Shown: positions 8,401 through 17,415, counted from the stretch's first letter. The stretch: DNA of 64,000 nucleotides from an uncultured Lachnospiraceae bacterium (GCA_947173945.1 CAMWGV010000002.1:62001-126000), one strand, 5' to 3'. Translations and numbers: made by a program. Notes: generated by a model from the letters alone, not told the origin.

Positions 8401-9193
8401 AAGAAACCTTTTTCCTGTCCTCCTCCGTAATTGCCCGAAATACAGCACCACTGTTATATGCGATGAGATTCTCATAACGTTGAAACATCTCCGCCTGTTT
8501 TTGCGTGTAACTATTATGTGTCTGTTTTTTTGCAGACTCCTGTTTTGTCTGTGCCGCAAATACCTTTGAGAGTCCACCAAGTATTCCCCAGTTTTTACTT
8601 TGGCTTTTTTGTACTGTCTCTCCCGATTCACCCACCGATTTCTGATTTTTTCGGTTCAGATAGTAAAAATATGTATTATAGATTGCAAGTGCACCATTCG
8701 CATTTCCCTCTTTACATAAGGGAAGGGCACGTTCAAGAACTTCAAAGCTCTCACCAGCGGTTTCCCATATATATTTCATCTGTCTATAGGAGGCTATCCC
8801 TGATTCATTATAAAACTTGGCAAGCATAACAACCATCTTTTCCCGTGGCATCTTAGCGGCAAATTCCTCATCCTTACTCACTTCATAAAATTGGGAAATC
8901 GGGAACATGGCTGCTACACTATCGAAAAGGGCAAAGAGCACATTATACAGTTTGAAAACATCATCATATTTCTTCGTTTTCATTAGTCTGCCAAATATCT
9001 TTTCCATGTTCTGTGAAGTTTTGTTGTCAATCCTGTCTGCATCTATCTTCTTCGACTGCGGAATCCCAAAATCAGGCAGTTCAGACTCCCCCGAAAGATA
9101 GTCCTCCGCCATCTCAAGCTGCTTGGAATTCACACCTGCCTGTTCCAACAGCTCCATCACTTTTTCAACCCACATCTGTTTTTCGTTCTTCAT
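5432..9193 (-). CDS. DUF4132 (MolR/YehI-like) large protein, last gene of the MoxR-vWA operon
   Basis: A protein of about 1253 residues with no signal peptide. The middle has helical repeat character (residues 620-760, AVSRAWAIDILAQKG, VVKETMIKLLSERES). The C-terminal 350 residues carry the DUF4132 region (WRALFVANPIMHQFAISLIW, LIHPIELSEESKAKWEEQL). E. coli MolR/YehI has the same family and a similar size. ATG 9193 fits AGGAG better than the GTG six bases upstream. It ends an operon with MoxR, DUF5682, vWA and SWIM genes, which suggests a large scaffold or substrate-recognition protein for an AAA+ machine. The biochemical role is unknown. Confidence 0.82.
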   Translation of the reverse strand: MKNEKQMWVEKVMELLEQAGVNSKQLEMAEDYLSGESELPDFGIPQSKKIDADRIDNKTSQNMEKIFGRLMKTKKYDDVFKLYNVLFALFDSVAAMFPISQFYEVSKDEEFAAKMPREKMVVMLAKFYNESGIASYRQMKYIWETAGESFEVLERALPLCKEGNANGALAIYNTYFYYLNRKNQKSVGESGETVQKSQSKNWGILGGLSKVFAAQTKQESAKKQTHNSYTQKQAEMFQRYENLIAYNSGAVFRAITEEDRKKVSSFVKKNPDKDDIPAHIKALTGKYRIYDGPSYARIPRILLGSCAANFKASRLFRNFIRLCAYGKNFNETMECIWRVSLEFRDSFHAGNNQVVTTIRDRMGLVHADVNELTELTEWVWACKEDLLLDPVKLICWCGGKSNRFDQVLLRFADNEPDMYRKAIDTASIEVSGRLSELIKKERPQLYKKHYKEDSGKRDSMRQQLVEKILDSIDASKKAAVENYLMDGDSLEKLYGMEKELAVKSRYSVGYSWWISNYGSMIGHDDFYKRCIVLECVRKYYDDMLRFFTKNGWSDFNAEHLKELLKGLSDAGMSVARQWQVAAGMENSIYSTNLKNSFADVIKDVFSDYLQTNEEECIAAFATGSAVSRAWAIDILAQKGDLYKEQIFAYFSDSSKVVKETMIKLLSERESWMPEVLEKLASKKATERELAATVIGQSKGDYTAELNAALDKEKSSKVAGVIRSVLEKGGDVIPSDEKDAASYVKELHKGGKKRALAWAYETPFIEVHMQSSADAPDSSTVVDETYMQAILLAYSAMPVPGVNKEVLKLTDGLNQSELAQYVTELFDKWVQLGAEAKKKWVLYVAGIHGGTQIVEIMKHQIDEWAKNSRGAIAAEAVKALALNSSPTALLMVDGIARRYKYRQVRAAASKALEFAAEQLGLSTEELADRIVPDLGFNEQHERIFDYGERKFKVYITPALEIEIYDENDKKLKNMPAPGKRDNEVLAAESYAEFKQMKKQMKATVANQKLRLEAALSTERKWQTDKWRALFVANPIMHQFAISLIWGVYGEDGTVLATFRYMEDGSFNTEDEEEYQLPESGMIGLIHPIELSEESKAKWEEQLSDYEITQSVEQLGRPMFAMTEEEKHANTLERFGGMVLAAISLSGKLQTMNWYKGDTEDAGMYYSFYKEDVISGIGARINFSGAYVGDSYMAAENEQVTVYDAEFYKKASANEKEQKLTLGQLSPKYFSEIVYQLTKATATSEERNEAWRKER

Positions 9194-9210
9194 ACACACC
9201 TTCTCCTTCT

Positions 9211-11361
9211 TTACTTTTCATAATGGCCAAACTTCCAAGCCACTTCATCATATTTCACCTTAGATAATGCTTCTATAATATATAGATTCAGTCTGACAAA
9301 TGTTGCGACAAGCTCCTCCGAGCCTTGTATTGTCATATCATGCTTTCGCTTCTCCAATTCCTCAGCCAGCCTTCCCAGCATCTCTCCACCATAATGCAAG
9401 CCATATTGGAGAACCGTCGTTTGAACCCGCCTGATATCCTCTATTGTCTGCGCCTGTACTGTAGTAAAACCACTCTGCAATATCTGCGTCATCAGATTCC
9501 TACAGTTTTCAAGGCAATCCTTTAATCCCTCAACCTCCGGATTGTCCATATTATTTGCTGATTTATCTTCCTCAGTATGTCCATTCTGTTCTTTCTTCTT
9601 GCCTACATTTTTTCTACTCAAAAATATATCTGCTTTTGTCGTCTGTTCCTCGTAATATTCAATTGGGTAAAGCTTCAACATTCCCTCACTAATATATACT
9701 TTTCCAAAGAAACATGCCGGTTTCTTTTTCTTTTTTTCAATTTGCTGATACAGCCGCTCCAGATATTTAATATTATAGCTTTCCTCGTTACTGTAATCAA
9801 TATGTGCCTGAATTCTGTTTCCCCAAGCATCCTCCAGCATCATTAAAAATCGTTGTCTAACGGAATCAAAAAATGCTTCCGAAATCTTGTAAGGATAAAT
9901 AAACACAAGCTGCTCATATCCATTTCGCTCCCATACAGAGGCGTTTGTTGGAAACTTTTCCGAAAACAGCTGTGAAAAATTGTTATAACTGTTTTTTTCT
10001 ACTCCATCGAATGTAAAGGCTCTCGCTCCCACTATTTCCGCCTTTGCCTCTGATGTGGAAGACAGCCTGTTATCCTGATTAACCCGACATCCCGACAGAT
10101 GGATACGGGACTGTGCAAGCTCCTGCATACTACAGTCAAGACCCCACGGAGCCGCCTCTTTACCTGTTATTCTGACAGCACGCTTCCCTTCATAATACAG
10201 TGGTCGTGCATTTGTATACGTGTACCATTTTCCTGTGTTCTCCTCCAAAAAGTATATGACCTCACCTTCATAGCCTGTCTGCGATTTGAAATGACGATAT
10301 CCCATTCCCACTAAATCAAGGGGCTTGGATGGTACATATTCCGTTCTCATGCGCTCAGTTAACTTGTAAATTTCCCTGTCATCTGTAATATGTACGATAT
10401 GATTTGCTTCACCGTACAGCTTGATTACATCAGAAAGAAGCTTCTCAATCCGAAACGATGCATGCCTTCCAAAATACAGCCGCAGTTGTTCCGACAATGT
10501 CCGAAAATCCTTCTCAAAATCCGCCAATCGCTCATTGTGGCACATAATTGCAAACCGCTCACATCCGGACACAAGCTCCGGCGACAGCCTTGCAAGCCCG
10601 GCAGATATCATCTCCTCCAGCATCTGTTTTATATTCTCTGCAAGGGTTATAATACCGTCCTTATTCAGCTTTTCCTCGCCCTCACTCATAATCAGTTCAG
10701 CTATATTTTCTATGCTGATTTTTTCCTTATATATCTGATAGCGGAGTATAGCCTCTGCTCTGTGAACACAAAACTCCTTTCGACCACATGAGCATGTAGA
10801 ATATTCAATGGGAGCTAACAGCTTTACCTTTACCCCCTGATTTTCAAGCTCCACCGTTACAATAGAAGTCTCCGTTATGACAGCATGATTCTCCATTATT
10901 AAATGCTCATATATAGTTCGGAAAGAATTCATTCCCACCTGTTTTTTGATTGTTGAGAGAGGATAATCGAGCAGCTCAGAAAAATCCTCCGTCTGTTTCT
11001 CTGCTGAGGTTGAAAGCTCCCCCGCCTCTCTCGTTCGTTCTGAACAGGACATATTTTCGTCCTGCTTTACCTCTTCCGGTTCTGACTCAAATTCTCTCTT
11101 TACATAGAGAAATGCTGTAATGATATGTCTGCACATACTTCTTGACGGACAACTGCACGTACTCTCACCAAGCGGCATCACAAGTTTACAGGTCACATCA
11201 TCCACCGTCACCGTAAGCCCGTCCTCCGTCTCATCACATATTTTAATATCCGCAGTTTCAATATCCTTATAAGCCCTTTTGACGATTCCTTTGTTGGTTA
11301 ACCCTGTCAGATAATCGTCATCTATCCCACTCTGTCCGAGCATACGATACAATTCACTCAT
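9211..11361 (-). CDS. SWIM zinc-finger protein (YehQ-like)
   Basis: A protein of about 716 residues. It has two CxCx(n)CxH SWIM-type zinc-binding motifs near the N-terminus: CSCPSRSMCRH around residue 65 and CSCGRKEFCVH around residue 195. The rest is mostly helical with no recognisable enzyme domain, and a Lys-rich stretch lies near residue 550. SWIM domains bind nucleic acid or protein partners. ATG 11361 is chosen because GGAGG lies six bases before it; the frame itself extends slightly upstream. The DUF4132 gene follows after 17 bases. It corresponds to yehQ of the E. coli yehLMPQ-molR set. Confidence 0.85.
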   Translation of the reverse strand: MSELYRMLGQSGIDDDYLTGLTNKGIVKRAYKDIETADIKICDETEDGLTVTVDDVTCKLVMPLGESTCSCPSRSMCRHIITAFLYVKREFESEPEEVKQDENMSCSERTREAGELSTSAEKQTEDFSELLDYPLSTIKKQVGMNSFRTIYEHLIMENHAVITETSIVTVELENQGVKVKLLAPIEYSTCSCGRKEFCVHRAEAILRYQIYKEKISIENIAELIMSEGEEKLNKDGIITLAENIKQMLEEMISAGLARLSPELVSGCERFAIMCHNERLADFEKDFRTLSEQLRLYFGRHASFRIEKLLSDVIKLYGEANHIVHITDDREIYKLTERMRTEYVPSKPLDLVGMGYRHFKSQTGYEGEVIYFLEENTGKWYTYTNARPLYYEGKRAVRITGKEAAPWGLDCSMQELAQSRIHLSGCRVNQDNRLSSTSEAKAEIVGARAFTFDGVEKNSYNNFSQLFSEKFPTNASVWERNGYEQLVFIYPYKISEAFFDSVRQRFLMMLEDAWGNRIQAHIDYSNEESYNIKYLERLYQQIEKKKKKPACFFGKVYISEGMLKLYPIEYYEEQTTKADIFLSRKNVGKKKEQNGHTEEDKSANNMDNPEVEGLKDCLENCRNLMTQILQSGFTTVQAQTIEDIRRVQTTVLQYGLHYGGEMLGRLAEELEKRKHDMTIQGSEELVATFVRLNLYIIEALSKVKYDEVAWKFGHYEK

Positions 11362-11455
11362 ATTATCCTCCATTTGAAGCACACCGGTAAATTCATACTA
11401 TTATCTCCACAACTCAGTAATGATTGAGCTTCAACCAATCTATACAGCTACAAAT

Positions 11456-12592
11456 TCACGCTACTATCTCTGCCACCCAGTCAGCAAGCTGCTTCGGCGT
11501 CATTGCGGCTACATGTGCACCAAGCTGTGTCAAGAGTGCTGCTGCGCCCCTGTTGTAGTTTGGATTTGCTTCCATATCAAGAGCAGTAAGCACGATCATT
11601 TTACTTCCCGCCTCTATAATTCCTTTGCTGACCGCATACATGGTATTGGTATCTCCACCCTCGTACAAATCAGTAATAAGCACAACGATTGTCCGCTCAG
11701 GATTGTCAATCATTCCTTCACAATATCCCAGTGCACCACCGATATTTGTCCCGCCTCCAAGCTGAACTGACATAAGTGTCTCCACAGGATCATCTGCATA
11801 CTCGCTCAAGTCCACCACATTTGTATCAAATATAACAAGTTTTGTGTCCAGCATTGGCAGCCCTGCAAATATACCTGCCATAACTGCACTGTGAATTACG
11901 GAATCAAGCATTGAGCCACTTTCATCTACTGCTATTATAACTCTCCATGTATTATATTTCTTTACTCTCGCATTGAAATATACCCGTTCCAGCACAAGCT
12001 TTTTGCGCTCACTGTCATAATGCTTAAGATTTTTTGTAATGGTTTTTTTAATATCGAGATTCCTGGATGATTTTACGGTGCTTGCCCTGTTTCGGTCAAT
12101 ACGTCCCACTATGGCTTGTTTTATATCCTGTCTCAGCTTTTCAGTCAGCTCCTCCACCACATGATGCACAATCTTTTTCGCTTCCGCAAGAACCTCCTGA
12201 TTCATGCTTCCCTTCATCTGCAATATAGTCTTCAAAAGCTCCTGATTCGGCTCAAGCCTCTCAAGCACCTTCTTATCAGTCAAAAGCTCGGTCATCCCAT
12301 ACCTGTCAAGTGCCTGCTTTTCCATAATTTCCACAGTCTCCTTCGGAAACAGATTTCTTATTTTGTTAATCCACTCCGACACGGTAAGACTGCTTTGTCC
12401 GTCTCCGCCCGACTGCTGGCGCACACCCTCCTCCTCGCCGTATTCCCTTGCATACAGAAAATCCAATACGTCCTCCATATCCATGTAACGTATGCCGGAG
12501 CCATCCTCACCGAACGGAAGCTGTGCACCTGCATATTTGCCCAGCATAAGCCTCCATTTATTCAGTTGTTCTATATCCTGTCTATCATCCAT
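11456..12592 (-). CDS. vWA-domain protein (YehP-like)
   Basis: A protein of 378 residues. Residues 1-200 are helical and charged. Residues 215-378 form a von Willebrand factor A domain with an intact metal site: DESGS at 223-227, GGGTN, and VVLITDLYEGG. Proteins of this kind pair with MoxR AAA+ ATPases, where the vWA domain binds a metal-dependent partner and passes it to the ATPase. The start overlaps the end of the DUF5682 gene by eight bases, so translation is probably coupled. It is cytoplasmic, with no signal peptide or membrane segment. Confidence 0.92.
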   Translation of the reverse strand: MDDRQDIEQLNKWRLMLGKYAGAQLPFGEDGSGIRYMDMEDVLDFLYAREYGEEEGVRQQSGGDGQSSLTVSEWINKIRNLFPKETVEIMEKQALDRYGMTELLTDKKVLERLEPNQELLKTILQMKGSMNQEVLAEAKKIVHHVVEELTEKLRQDIKQAIVGRIDRNRASTVKSSRNLDIKKTITKNLKHYDSERKKLVLERVYFNARVKKYNTWRVIIAVDESGSMLDSVIHSAVMAGIFAGLPMLDTKLVIFDTNVVDLSEYADDPVETLMSVQLGGGTNIGGALGYCEGMIDNPERTIVVLITDLYEGGDTNTMYAVSKGIIEAGSKMIVLTALDMEANPNYNRGAAALLTQLGAHVAAMTPKQLADWVAEIVA

Positions 12593-15020
12593 AATATTTT
12601 ATCAACCCCATAACATATTCATCCAACTGTGTTCCATAGCTGTACTGCTCCGGCGTTACATATGCAAGAGCATTAAACTCCTGCTTTTGAATTCCGTGCA
12701 TATCTGCTATGGCACTACCGATTTTTTCAATCTCCGTCGGTGTAAAATAACTAAATGCAATTCGAAACTGTGGAAGCATTTTCATAAACTGCTCATTATC
12801 CACTCTGCCAATAAATTCATCTATAATCCTGATATAGTCGTCGCCTACAAGCAGCAAATCTCTCGCTGCAAAGAATAATCCACGAAATACACCTGCTGCC
12901 TCAAGCTGCTTTTCCCCTGTACCTGCCAGAAATCCTGCGCATTTTCTTCCAATCAAATCCGCATCCATGCATCCAATGCCATATAAAATTCCCATGCCAC
13001 AGCCCAGCAGGCTTGGATTTATATGTTTTTTTTCAATTAGGGCATACAGCGCATCCACAAACATCTGCCTGTCTTCTCTGTATGCATCCTTTTCCATAAT
13101 TGTAAACAATGTTTTGAGTGCTTCCATCGTCTCCGGCACATCTTTGTCCTTCATTTGTGCCATATGTGGAAGCTCAATCACAAGTTTTCTGTAGACAGTA
13201 CGGATTAACCCCGTCACGTCAAGCTCACTGCGATAAAGTCCACTCAGCTCATCAACCATAATCAGATTTGAAAATGTCTTTACCAGTGAAAAGAAATCTC
13301 CATCCTCCAGAACAATTCTTTCCAATCTGGTAAATGCGTCTCCAAGCAGATTGCAAAGCCCCATCTCAAACATATGAATCAGACATTCGGATGCCTTAGC
13401 ACTGCTGATATTCTTTTTAAGCTCTGCCCTTAGTTTGCTGACTGCTGCCTCAGGCAAAGTACCTCCATATACAGATGCCGATATCAAAGCGGATATCACC
13501 TGTGTACTCCATTTATAGCTCCATATTTCACGAATCAGATTTCTGTCTTTTCTTAGAGCAAGCCTCGGTCCCCGTACCAAAACGGCAAAGCCTGTATCCA
13601 TATAATCCACCTGATGCAAAAACTCACTCAGCTGTCTATGCCTTTCCGATGCAAAAATATTCAACACAAGCTCTGTCTTAACAGTTTTCCCGACCTTGAG
13701 CCTGTACTTCCTGCAGTTCTCCTCAAAATCATACACAAGCGGCGGAACTTTCGCATTTTTACATAATTTCCCGATTGTATCACCTGTGAGCACTTTCCGA
13801 AGTGTCCGCATCGGCAAATCTGTCGCTTTTGTATACTCTCCCTTCACATAGGAGGACAACACACTATCCCACAGCTCATATGCCCCTATACACCGTTTTC
13901 CCCGCAGCTTTGCCAGATTTTCCGACATATTAAATGCACAAATTTCATCATATGTAGATGGTGAACCATTCTTCTTCCTCACCGACTTTCCTGTAGAAAC
14001 CAGAAATTTTAACACTGTATCCCTATATACCTGGCTGGCATTTTCACAGGAGTTTTGCAATCCTTCCCACACAGCCTGATAAAAAGCAGGAAATGGCATA
14101 CCACTCACATAACCGTTCAGTCCATCCGTTGCCTCCATGGAATAGGACATCAAATACACACCCTGATTTTCTTTTTTGATATTATGTAAACTGTGTTCTT
14201 TCTGCCCATACAAAAGTCCGTATGTGTGGAAACCGCCTGTCACAACAAGGATTTTTTGAAATTTCTCCTTCGCCTGTGCAATGTTCTGCCTCATGTATGC
14301 CTCTCGTGCAAGACATCCTTCCGCTAAAAGCTCACTTTCCCTTGAGGTCAGTCTTGAGAGGACACAATAATAAAGCATGTTGCCGATAAACTCCCGACTA
14401 TCCAAAAACATGCCATCTATTTCAAAATATTTTTCCCACAGCTCGTCATAGCTTCTGAATCCCGACTTTTCCACCAGCCTTTTCATAAAGACACTCGTTG
14501 ACAGATAATAATCATCGTTGTAATTATTTTTTTCTTCGTTTTTTCTTAATCCTCTGTTCTCCTCAGAGGCGGCAAGAATTTCCGCATATGGCAAATCAAT
14601 AAATGCCGTATGTATGTTATTTTTCACCCCCGCCCTTACCGCAACCAGTTCAGGTGAATAGTCCAGAAACGGATAATAGCATCTATACTCCTCCGCCTCC
14701 TTACTGATGATGCCCTCACTATCCTTATACGAATAATAGACTGCAAATGGCGCCTCTGTCTCCTCATCCGTCATTACGGATATGAGCTCATTTGCCCCAT
14801 CCGGTCCCTCAATCAAAATACAGTCCGGTTGATATTCCCAAATCACCTCCTGCAAATGATAAGCGCAGGCAGGACTGTGATGTCTAACCGGAAAATATAC
14901 CACCTGATTGTCCAGTGAAAAGGCATCCTTGCATATACGTTCCATATCAAAGTCAACGATAACGTCTGAGAGTGCCCCATCTACTTCAGCCAGCGTCTCG
15001 CCTCGTAATATCTTTTCCAT
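12585..15020 (-). CDS. DUF5682-family protein (YehM-like)
   Basis: A protein of 811 residues. The N-terminal 300 residues look like the TraB/ChaN/EreA-type fold: VVYFPVRHHSPACAYHLQEV, ILIEGPDGANELI and the later LVVTGGFHTYGLL carry the conserved His and Glu positions. The remaining 500 residues are helical (DUF5682) with no motif I recognise. ATG 15020 is backed by GAGGGTGG and overlaps the moxR-like gene by 40 bases. In the E. coli parallel this is yehM, between the MoxR and vWA genes. A hydrolase or ligand-binding role for the N-terminal domain is possible but not shown. Confidence 0.82.
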   Translation of the reverse strand: MEKILRGETLAEVDGALSDVIVDFDMERICKDAFSLDNQVVYFPVRHHSPACAYHLQEVIWEYQPDCILIEGPDGANELISVMTDEETEAPFAVYYSYKDSEGIISKEAEEYRCYYPFLDYSPELVAVRAGVKNNIHTAFIDLPYAEILAASEENRGLRKNEEKNNYNDDYYLSTSVFMKRLVEKSGFRSYDELWEKYFEIDGMFLDSREFIGNMLYYCVLSRLTSRESELLAEGCLAREAYMRQNIAQAKEKFQKILVVTGGFHTYGLLYGQKEHSLHNIKKENQGVYLMSYSMEATDGLNGYVSGMPFPAFYQAVWEGLQNSCENASQVYRDTVLKFLVSTGKSVRKKNGSPSTYDEICAFNMSENLAKLRGKRCIGAYELWDSVLSSYVKGEYTKATDLPMRTLRKVLTGDTIGKLCKNAKVPPLVYDFEENCRKYRLKVGKTVKTELVLNIFASERHRQLSEFLHQVDYMDTGFAVLVRGPRLALRKDRNLIREIWSYKWSTQVISALISASVYGGTLPEAAVSKLRAELKKNISSAKASECLIHMFEMGLCNLLGDAFTRLERIVLEDGDFFSLVKTFSNLIMVDELSGLYRSELDVTGLIRTVYRKLVIELPHMAQMKDKDVPETMEALKTLFTIMEKDAYREDRQMFVDALYALIEKKHINPSLLGCGMGILYGIGCMDADLIGRKCAGFLAGTGEKQLEAAGVFRGLFFAARDLLLVGDDYIRIIDEFIGRVDNEQFMKMLPQFRIAFSYFTPTEIEKIGSAIADMHGIQKQEFNALAYVTPEQYSYGTQLDEYVMGLIKYYG

Positions 15021-16102
15021 AATCCACCCTCTTTGCCACTCTTATCCTTGACAACCGTATTAAAATATCCTCTTATCTTCTCCAAATCATCTCTGTTCTC
15101 CTTGACAACAGCACCCACCAGATTTTGAACCAGACAATCCATACTAATTGTTCCGTCTCCGTAATAGTAAGCCGACATCATACTCTGGTAATATACGGAC
15201 ACAGCTTCCGCCGTACTCATAACGGAACCCGGCTTATCAATCTGATGCCCCATCGATGAAACCCCTTCTCTAAGCTCATGATAGGTGGATGCAAGAAGCT
15301 CTGCAACCTTCTCATCAGAGCTCATTTCAATTCCATTTTCCGCTGCAAGCTTTTCCACCTCATTTATAATAATCTGTTTCTCAAGTGCTGCCTCCCTGAC
15401 AGGAAACACCGTTTCAAAATTGAAGCGCCGCTTCAATGCACTACTCATCTCATTCACGCCCTTATCCCGCGTGTTTGCTGTTCCAATCACATTAAAGCCC
15501 TGTTTCGCAAATACAACTCCATCCTCATGAAGCTCCGGTATTGTCAGAACCTTATCACTGAGTATACTGATTAAGCTGTCCTGCATTTCCGCAGGCATTC
15601 TTGTTATCTCCTCAAATCGGGTAATAATTCCCTCACGCATACCAATATAAAGGGGTGCAGGAACCAGTGCTTCGGGTACCGGACCCTTTTCAAGCAACAG
15701 AGCATAGTTCCATGAATATTTCATCATATCCTCTGTCGTTCCCGCTGTTCCCTGAACCGTATTCGTGCTGCTTCCACTGATTGCCGCCGATAAAAGCTCT
15801 GACAGCATTGTCTTTGCAGTTCCCGGTTCTCCCACCAGCATAAGTCCTCTGTTACCTGCCAATGTCACGATGCATCTCTCGACCAGCGTATCGTTTCCCA
15901 AATATTTTTTCTTTATATCATACGTTTTTCCGTTATATACAACCGGCTTATCCGACCCAAGAATAAATGTCTTTACTGCCTGAGGCGACATTTTCCAATT
16001 CATTGGCTTCTTTGCCGTATCATTCATCCTAAGTGCCTCAAGCTCCTCCCCATACGCAACCTCTACAGGCGGTTTAATCATATCCGCTTCTCTTGTACCC
16101 AC
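14981..16102 (-). CDS. MoxR-type AAA+ ATPase (YehL-like)
   Basis: A protein of 373 residues and first gene of the five-gene operon. It has Walker A LVGEPGTAKTMLSELL at about 113, a Walker B region reading ITRFEEITRMP (Glu-Glu instead of the usual Asp-Glu), sensor 1 FNVIGTANTRDKG and an arginine-finger region SALKRRFNFETV. MoxR ATPases act as hexameric chaperones with vWA partners. The start is GTG 16102, because AGGAGG lies eight bases upstream and a nearer ATG is out of frame. The set MoxR/DUF5682/vWA/SWIM/DUF4132 is collinear with the E. coli yeh-molR genes apart from order details I cannot verify. Confidence 0.9.
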   Translation of the reverse strand: MGTREADMIKPPVEVAYGEELEALRMNDTAKKPMNWKMSPQAVKTFILGSDKPVVYNGKTYDIKKKYLGNDTLVERCIVTLAGNRGLMLVGEPGTAKTMLSELLSAAISGSSTNTVQGTAGTTEDMMKYSWNYALLLEKGPVPEALVPAPLYIGMREGIITRFEEITRMPAEMQDSLISILSDKVLTIPELHEDGVVFAKQGFNVIGTANTRDKGVNEMSSALKRRFNFETVFPVREAALEKQIIINEVEKLAAENGIEMSSDEKVAELLASTYHELREGVSSMGHQIDKPGSVMSTAEAVSVYYQSMMSAYYYGDGTISMDCLVQNLVGAVVKENRDDLEKIRGYFNTVVKDKSGKEGGLWKRYYEARRWLK

Positions 16103-16183
16103 AGCATATACCTCCTCTCAACCGCAAACTGCCAAATCGTTCGGGCAATTTTATGTTTGCATATTAGGTAAATTTTAACATAA

Positions 16184-16229
16184 AAAGAAAGCCGCATAAA
16201 GATATAATATTACTTTTGTGGCTTTCTTT
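16184..16229 (-). terminator. Intrinsic terminator for the DUF3644 operon
   Basis: AAAGAAAGCC with GCA (16184-16196) pairs with TGTGGCTTTCTTT (16217-16229) over 13 positions with one G-T pair. On the minus strand the stem is followed by TTTTTA. It lies downstream of the DUF3644 gene, beyond the convergent small RNA. Confidence 0.7.
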
Positions 16230-16273
16230 ACTTATATTGCTATGTGGTTAATTTTTAAATTTTTCCACACATA

Positions 16274-16301
16274 TTGACTTTTAAATTGCATATGCTATAC
16301 T
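16274..16301 (+). promoter_or_regulatory. Sigma-A promoter of the small RNA
   Basis: TTGACT (16274-16279) and TATACT (16296-16301) with a 16-base spacer lie directly before a structured element with no coding potential. The predicted start is about 16306. Confidence 0.7.
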
Positions 16302-16305
16302 ATGA

Positions 16306-16398
16306 ATAAGCTAACCTGTGAAGGATACGGCTGGGTTCCCGAATGGGAGTAGGTGAAAACCAAGAATTCCTTTGCCCCTGAGGTCAGCTTATTTTTTT
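16306..16398 (+). ncRNA. Free-standing structured small RNA, about 93 nt
   Basis: ATAAGCTAACCT (16306-16317) pairs with AGGTCAGCTTAT (16381-16392) over 12 positions with one mismatch, closing the whole molecule, and a run of seven T follows (16392-16398). Inside are AAGGA/TCCTT (16321-16325 with 16368-16372), a TCCC-GAAT-GGGA hairpin (16337-16348) and GGT-GAAA-ACC with a GNRA tetraloop (16352-16361). A strong promoter begins five bases upstream. There is no ribosome binding site with an ORF, so this is an RNA gene. It does not match the SRP, 6S, tmRNA, T-box or common riboswitch signatures I know. Its terminator overlaps the stop codon of the convergent DUF3644 gene. Confidence 0.75.
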
Positions 16399-17342
16399 GC
16401 CTTTTTTAGTCGGTCAACCATATTTTCAGGATCTTTTTGAATTTCCCCTACAATTAAATCTATTGCTCGCATGGAATATGTATATGACGGTTGCGCATAC
16501 TGTCTGTGCACATAACAATACTCCTCATTTTCTTTAATACCATATACTTTATTAAATAAATCAAATATGTACTGATTCATATTAAAATCTATTCCAGCCA
16601 ATTGCAATCTTCTTGTAATTTCCTTAATTGCTGTCTTCATTGTGTATTTATGTGTGTTATTTGGATCTTTAAGTTCCTTAATTATCTTCACACCAGTCTC
16701 TGCATTTTTATCCACATGTACAAATGATGTTGCCTGAGTTTTGTCCTTGGTAATAAAATGCAAATGTTCTATCTTAATTGCAAATGCCTGGTTATTCTCT
16801 GCAATCATAGGCTCTAACTGTTCATTTGTAAGAATTATCTTATTAGCAATTTCTTCTGGATATTTTGCGCGGATAATACCCTCATCCAATGCCTTCATGC
16901 TTACCGCCAAAGTCAAAAAATTCTGTGGAATAACTTCTGTCATATCAACGTTATGAAGCATCTGCATCTTTTCAACAAAATTTAAGATACAGGCTTGAAA
17001 TAATGGAATATAAATCATCTCATATTCCTCTGTTACATAATGCGTACTCGTATTTCTAAGCTCAATTATCTTAGCCAGATTTCTTCGCAATGGTGATTTT
17101 TCATTCGTAAAAATCTTTTGCAGACAATTTTCTAACGTTATCGTCCTATCTTTATTGTCTTTATAATAGATGCTGTTTTCTCCAAATTTATTAATCATGT
17201 GTGCTTTTAACATTAGTTCCCACGCATTACATATAAAGAAACTAAAGCCTTCTACACGATACTTAATTGTTGGTTTATTATAAATCTCAATAGACATTAC
17301 AAAAGCTTCTTTAGACTTTTCGATCAGTTTTTCCTGTATCAT
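16389..17342 (-). CDS. DUF3644-family protein
   Basis: A protein of 317 residues. The N-terminus carries the DUF3644 hallmark: KSKEAFVMSIEIYNKPTIKY followed by the NAWELMLKAHMI helix, and ELRNTSTHYVTEEYEMIY around residue 95. No membrane segment or enzyme motif is visible. DUF3644 proteins are found in accessory and phage-defence neighbourhoods, and the RNxxxH-like stretch RNTSTH recalls HEPN-type RNases, which is my inference. GGGGAG supports ATG 17342. Two further unknown genes precede it on the same strand. Confidence 0.8.
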   Translation of the reverse strand: MIQEKLIEKSKEAFVMSIEIYNKPTIKYRVEGFSFFICNAWELMLKAHMINKFGENSIYYKDNKDRTITLENCLQKIFTNEKSPLRRNLAKIIELRNTSTHYVTEEYEMIYIPLFQACILNFVEKMQMLHNVDMTEVIPQNFLTLAVSMKALDEGIIRAKYPEEIANKIILTNEQLEPMIAENNQAFAIKIEHLHFITKDKTQATSFVHVDKNAETGVKIIKELKDPNNTHKYTMKTAIKEITRRLQLAGIDFNMNQYIFDLFNKVYGIKENEEYCYVHRQYAQPSYTYSMRAIDLIVGEIQKDPENMVDRLKKAKK

Positions 17343-17415
17343 ACAATTCTCCCCTGTATATTGTTTTTAATTTCTATTTATATTTAAATGTATTATTTTG
17401 TTCCCCTACATACCA

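Noticed and set aside
8518-8829. 103-codon plus-strand ORF inside the DUF4132 gene
   Set aside because: It is a shadow of a long minus-strand gene, with no ribosome binding site; the same applies to the other opposite-strand ORFs in the MoxR operon.
16306-16398. Cobalamin or glutamine riboswitch, or 4.5S RNA
   Set aside because: Short resemblances (GGTGAAAACC, GGGAGTAGG) do not extend to the conserved cores. The element has its own promoter and terminator and no downstream gene on its strand.
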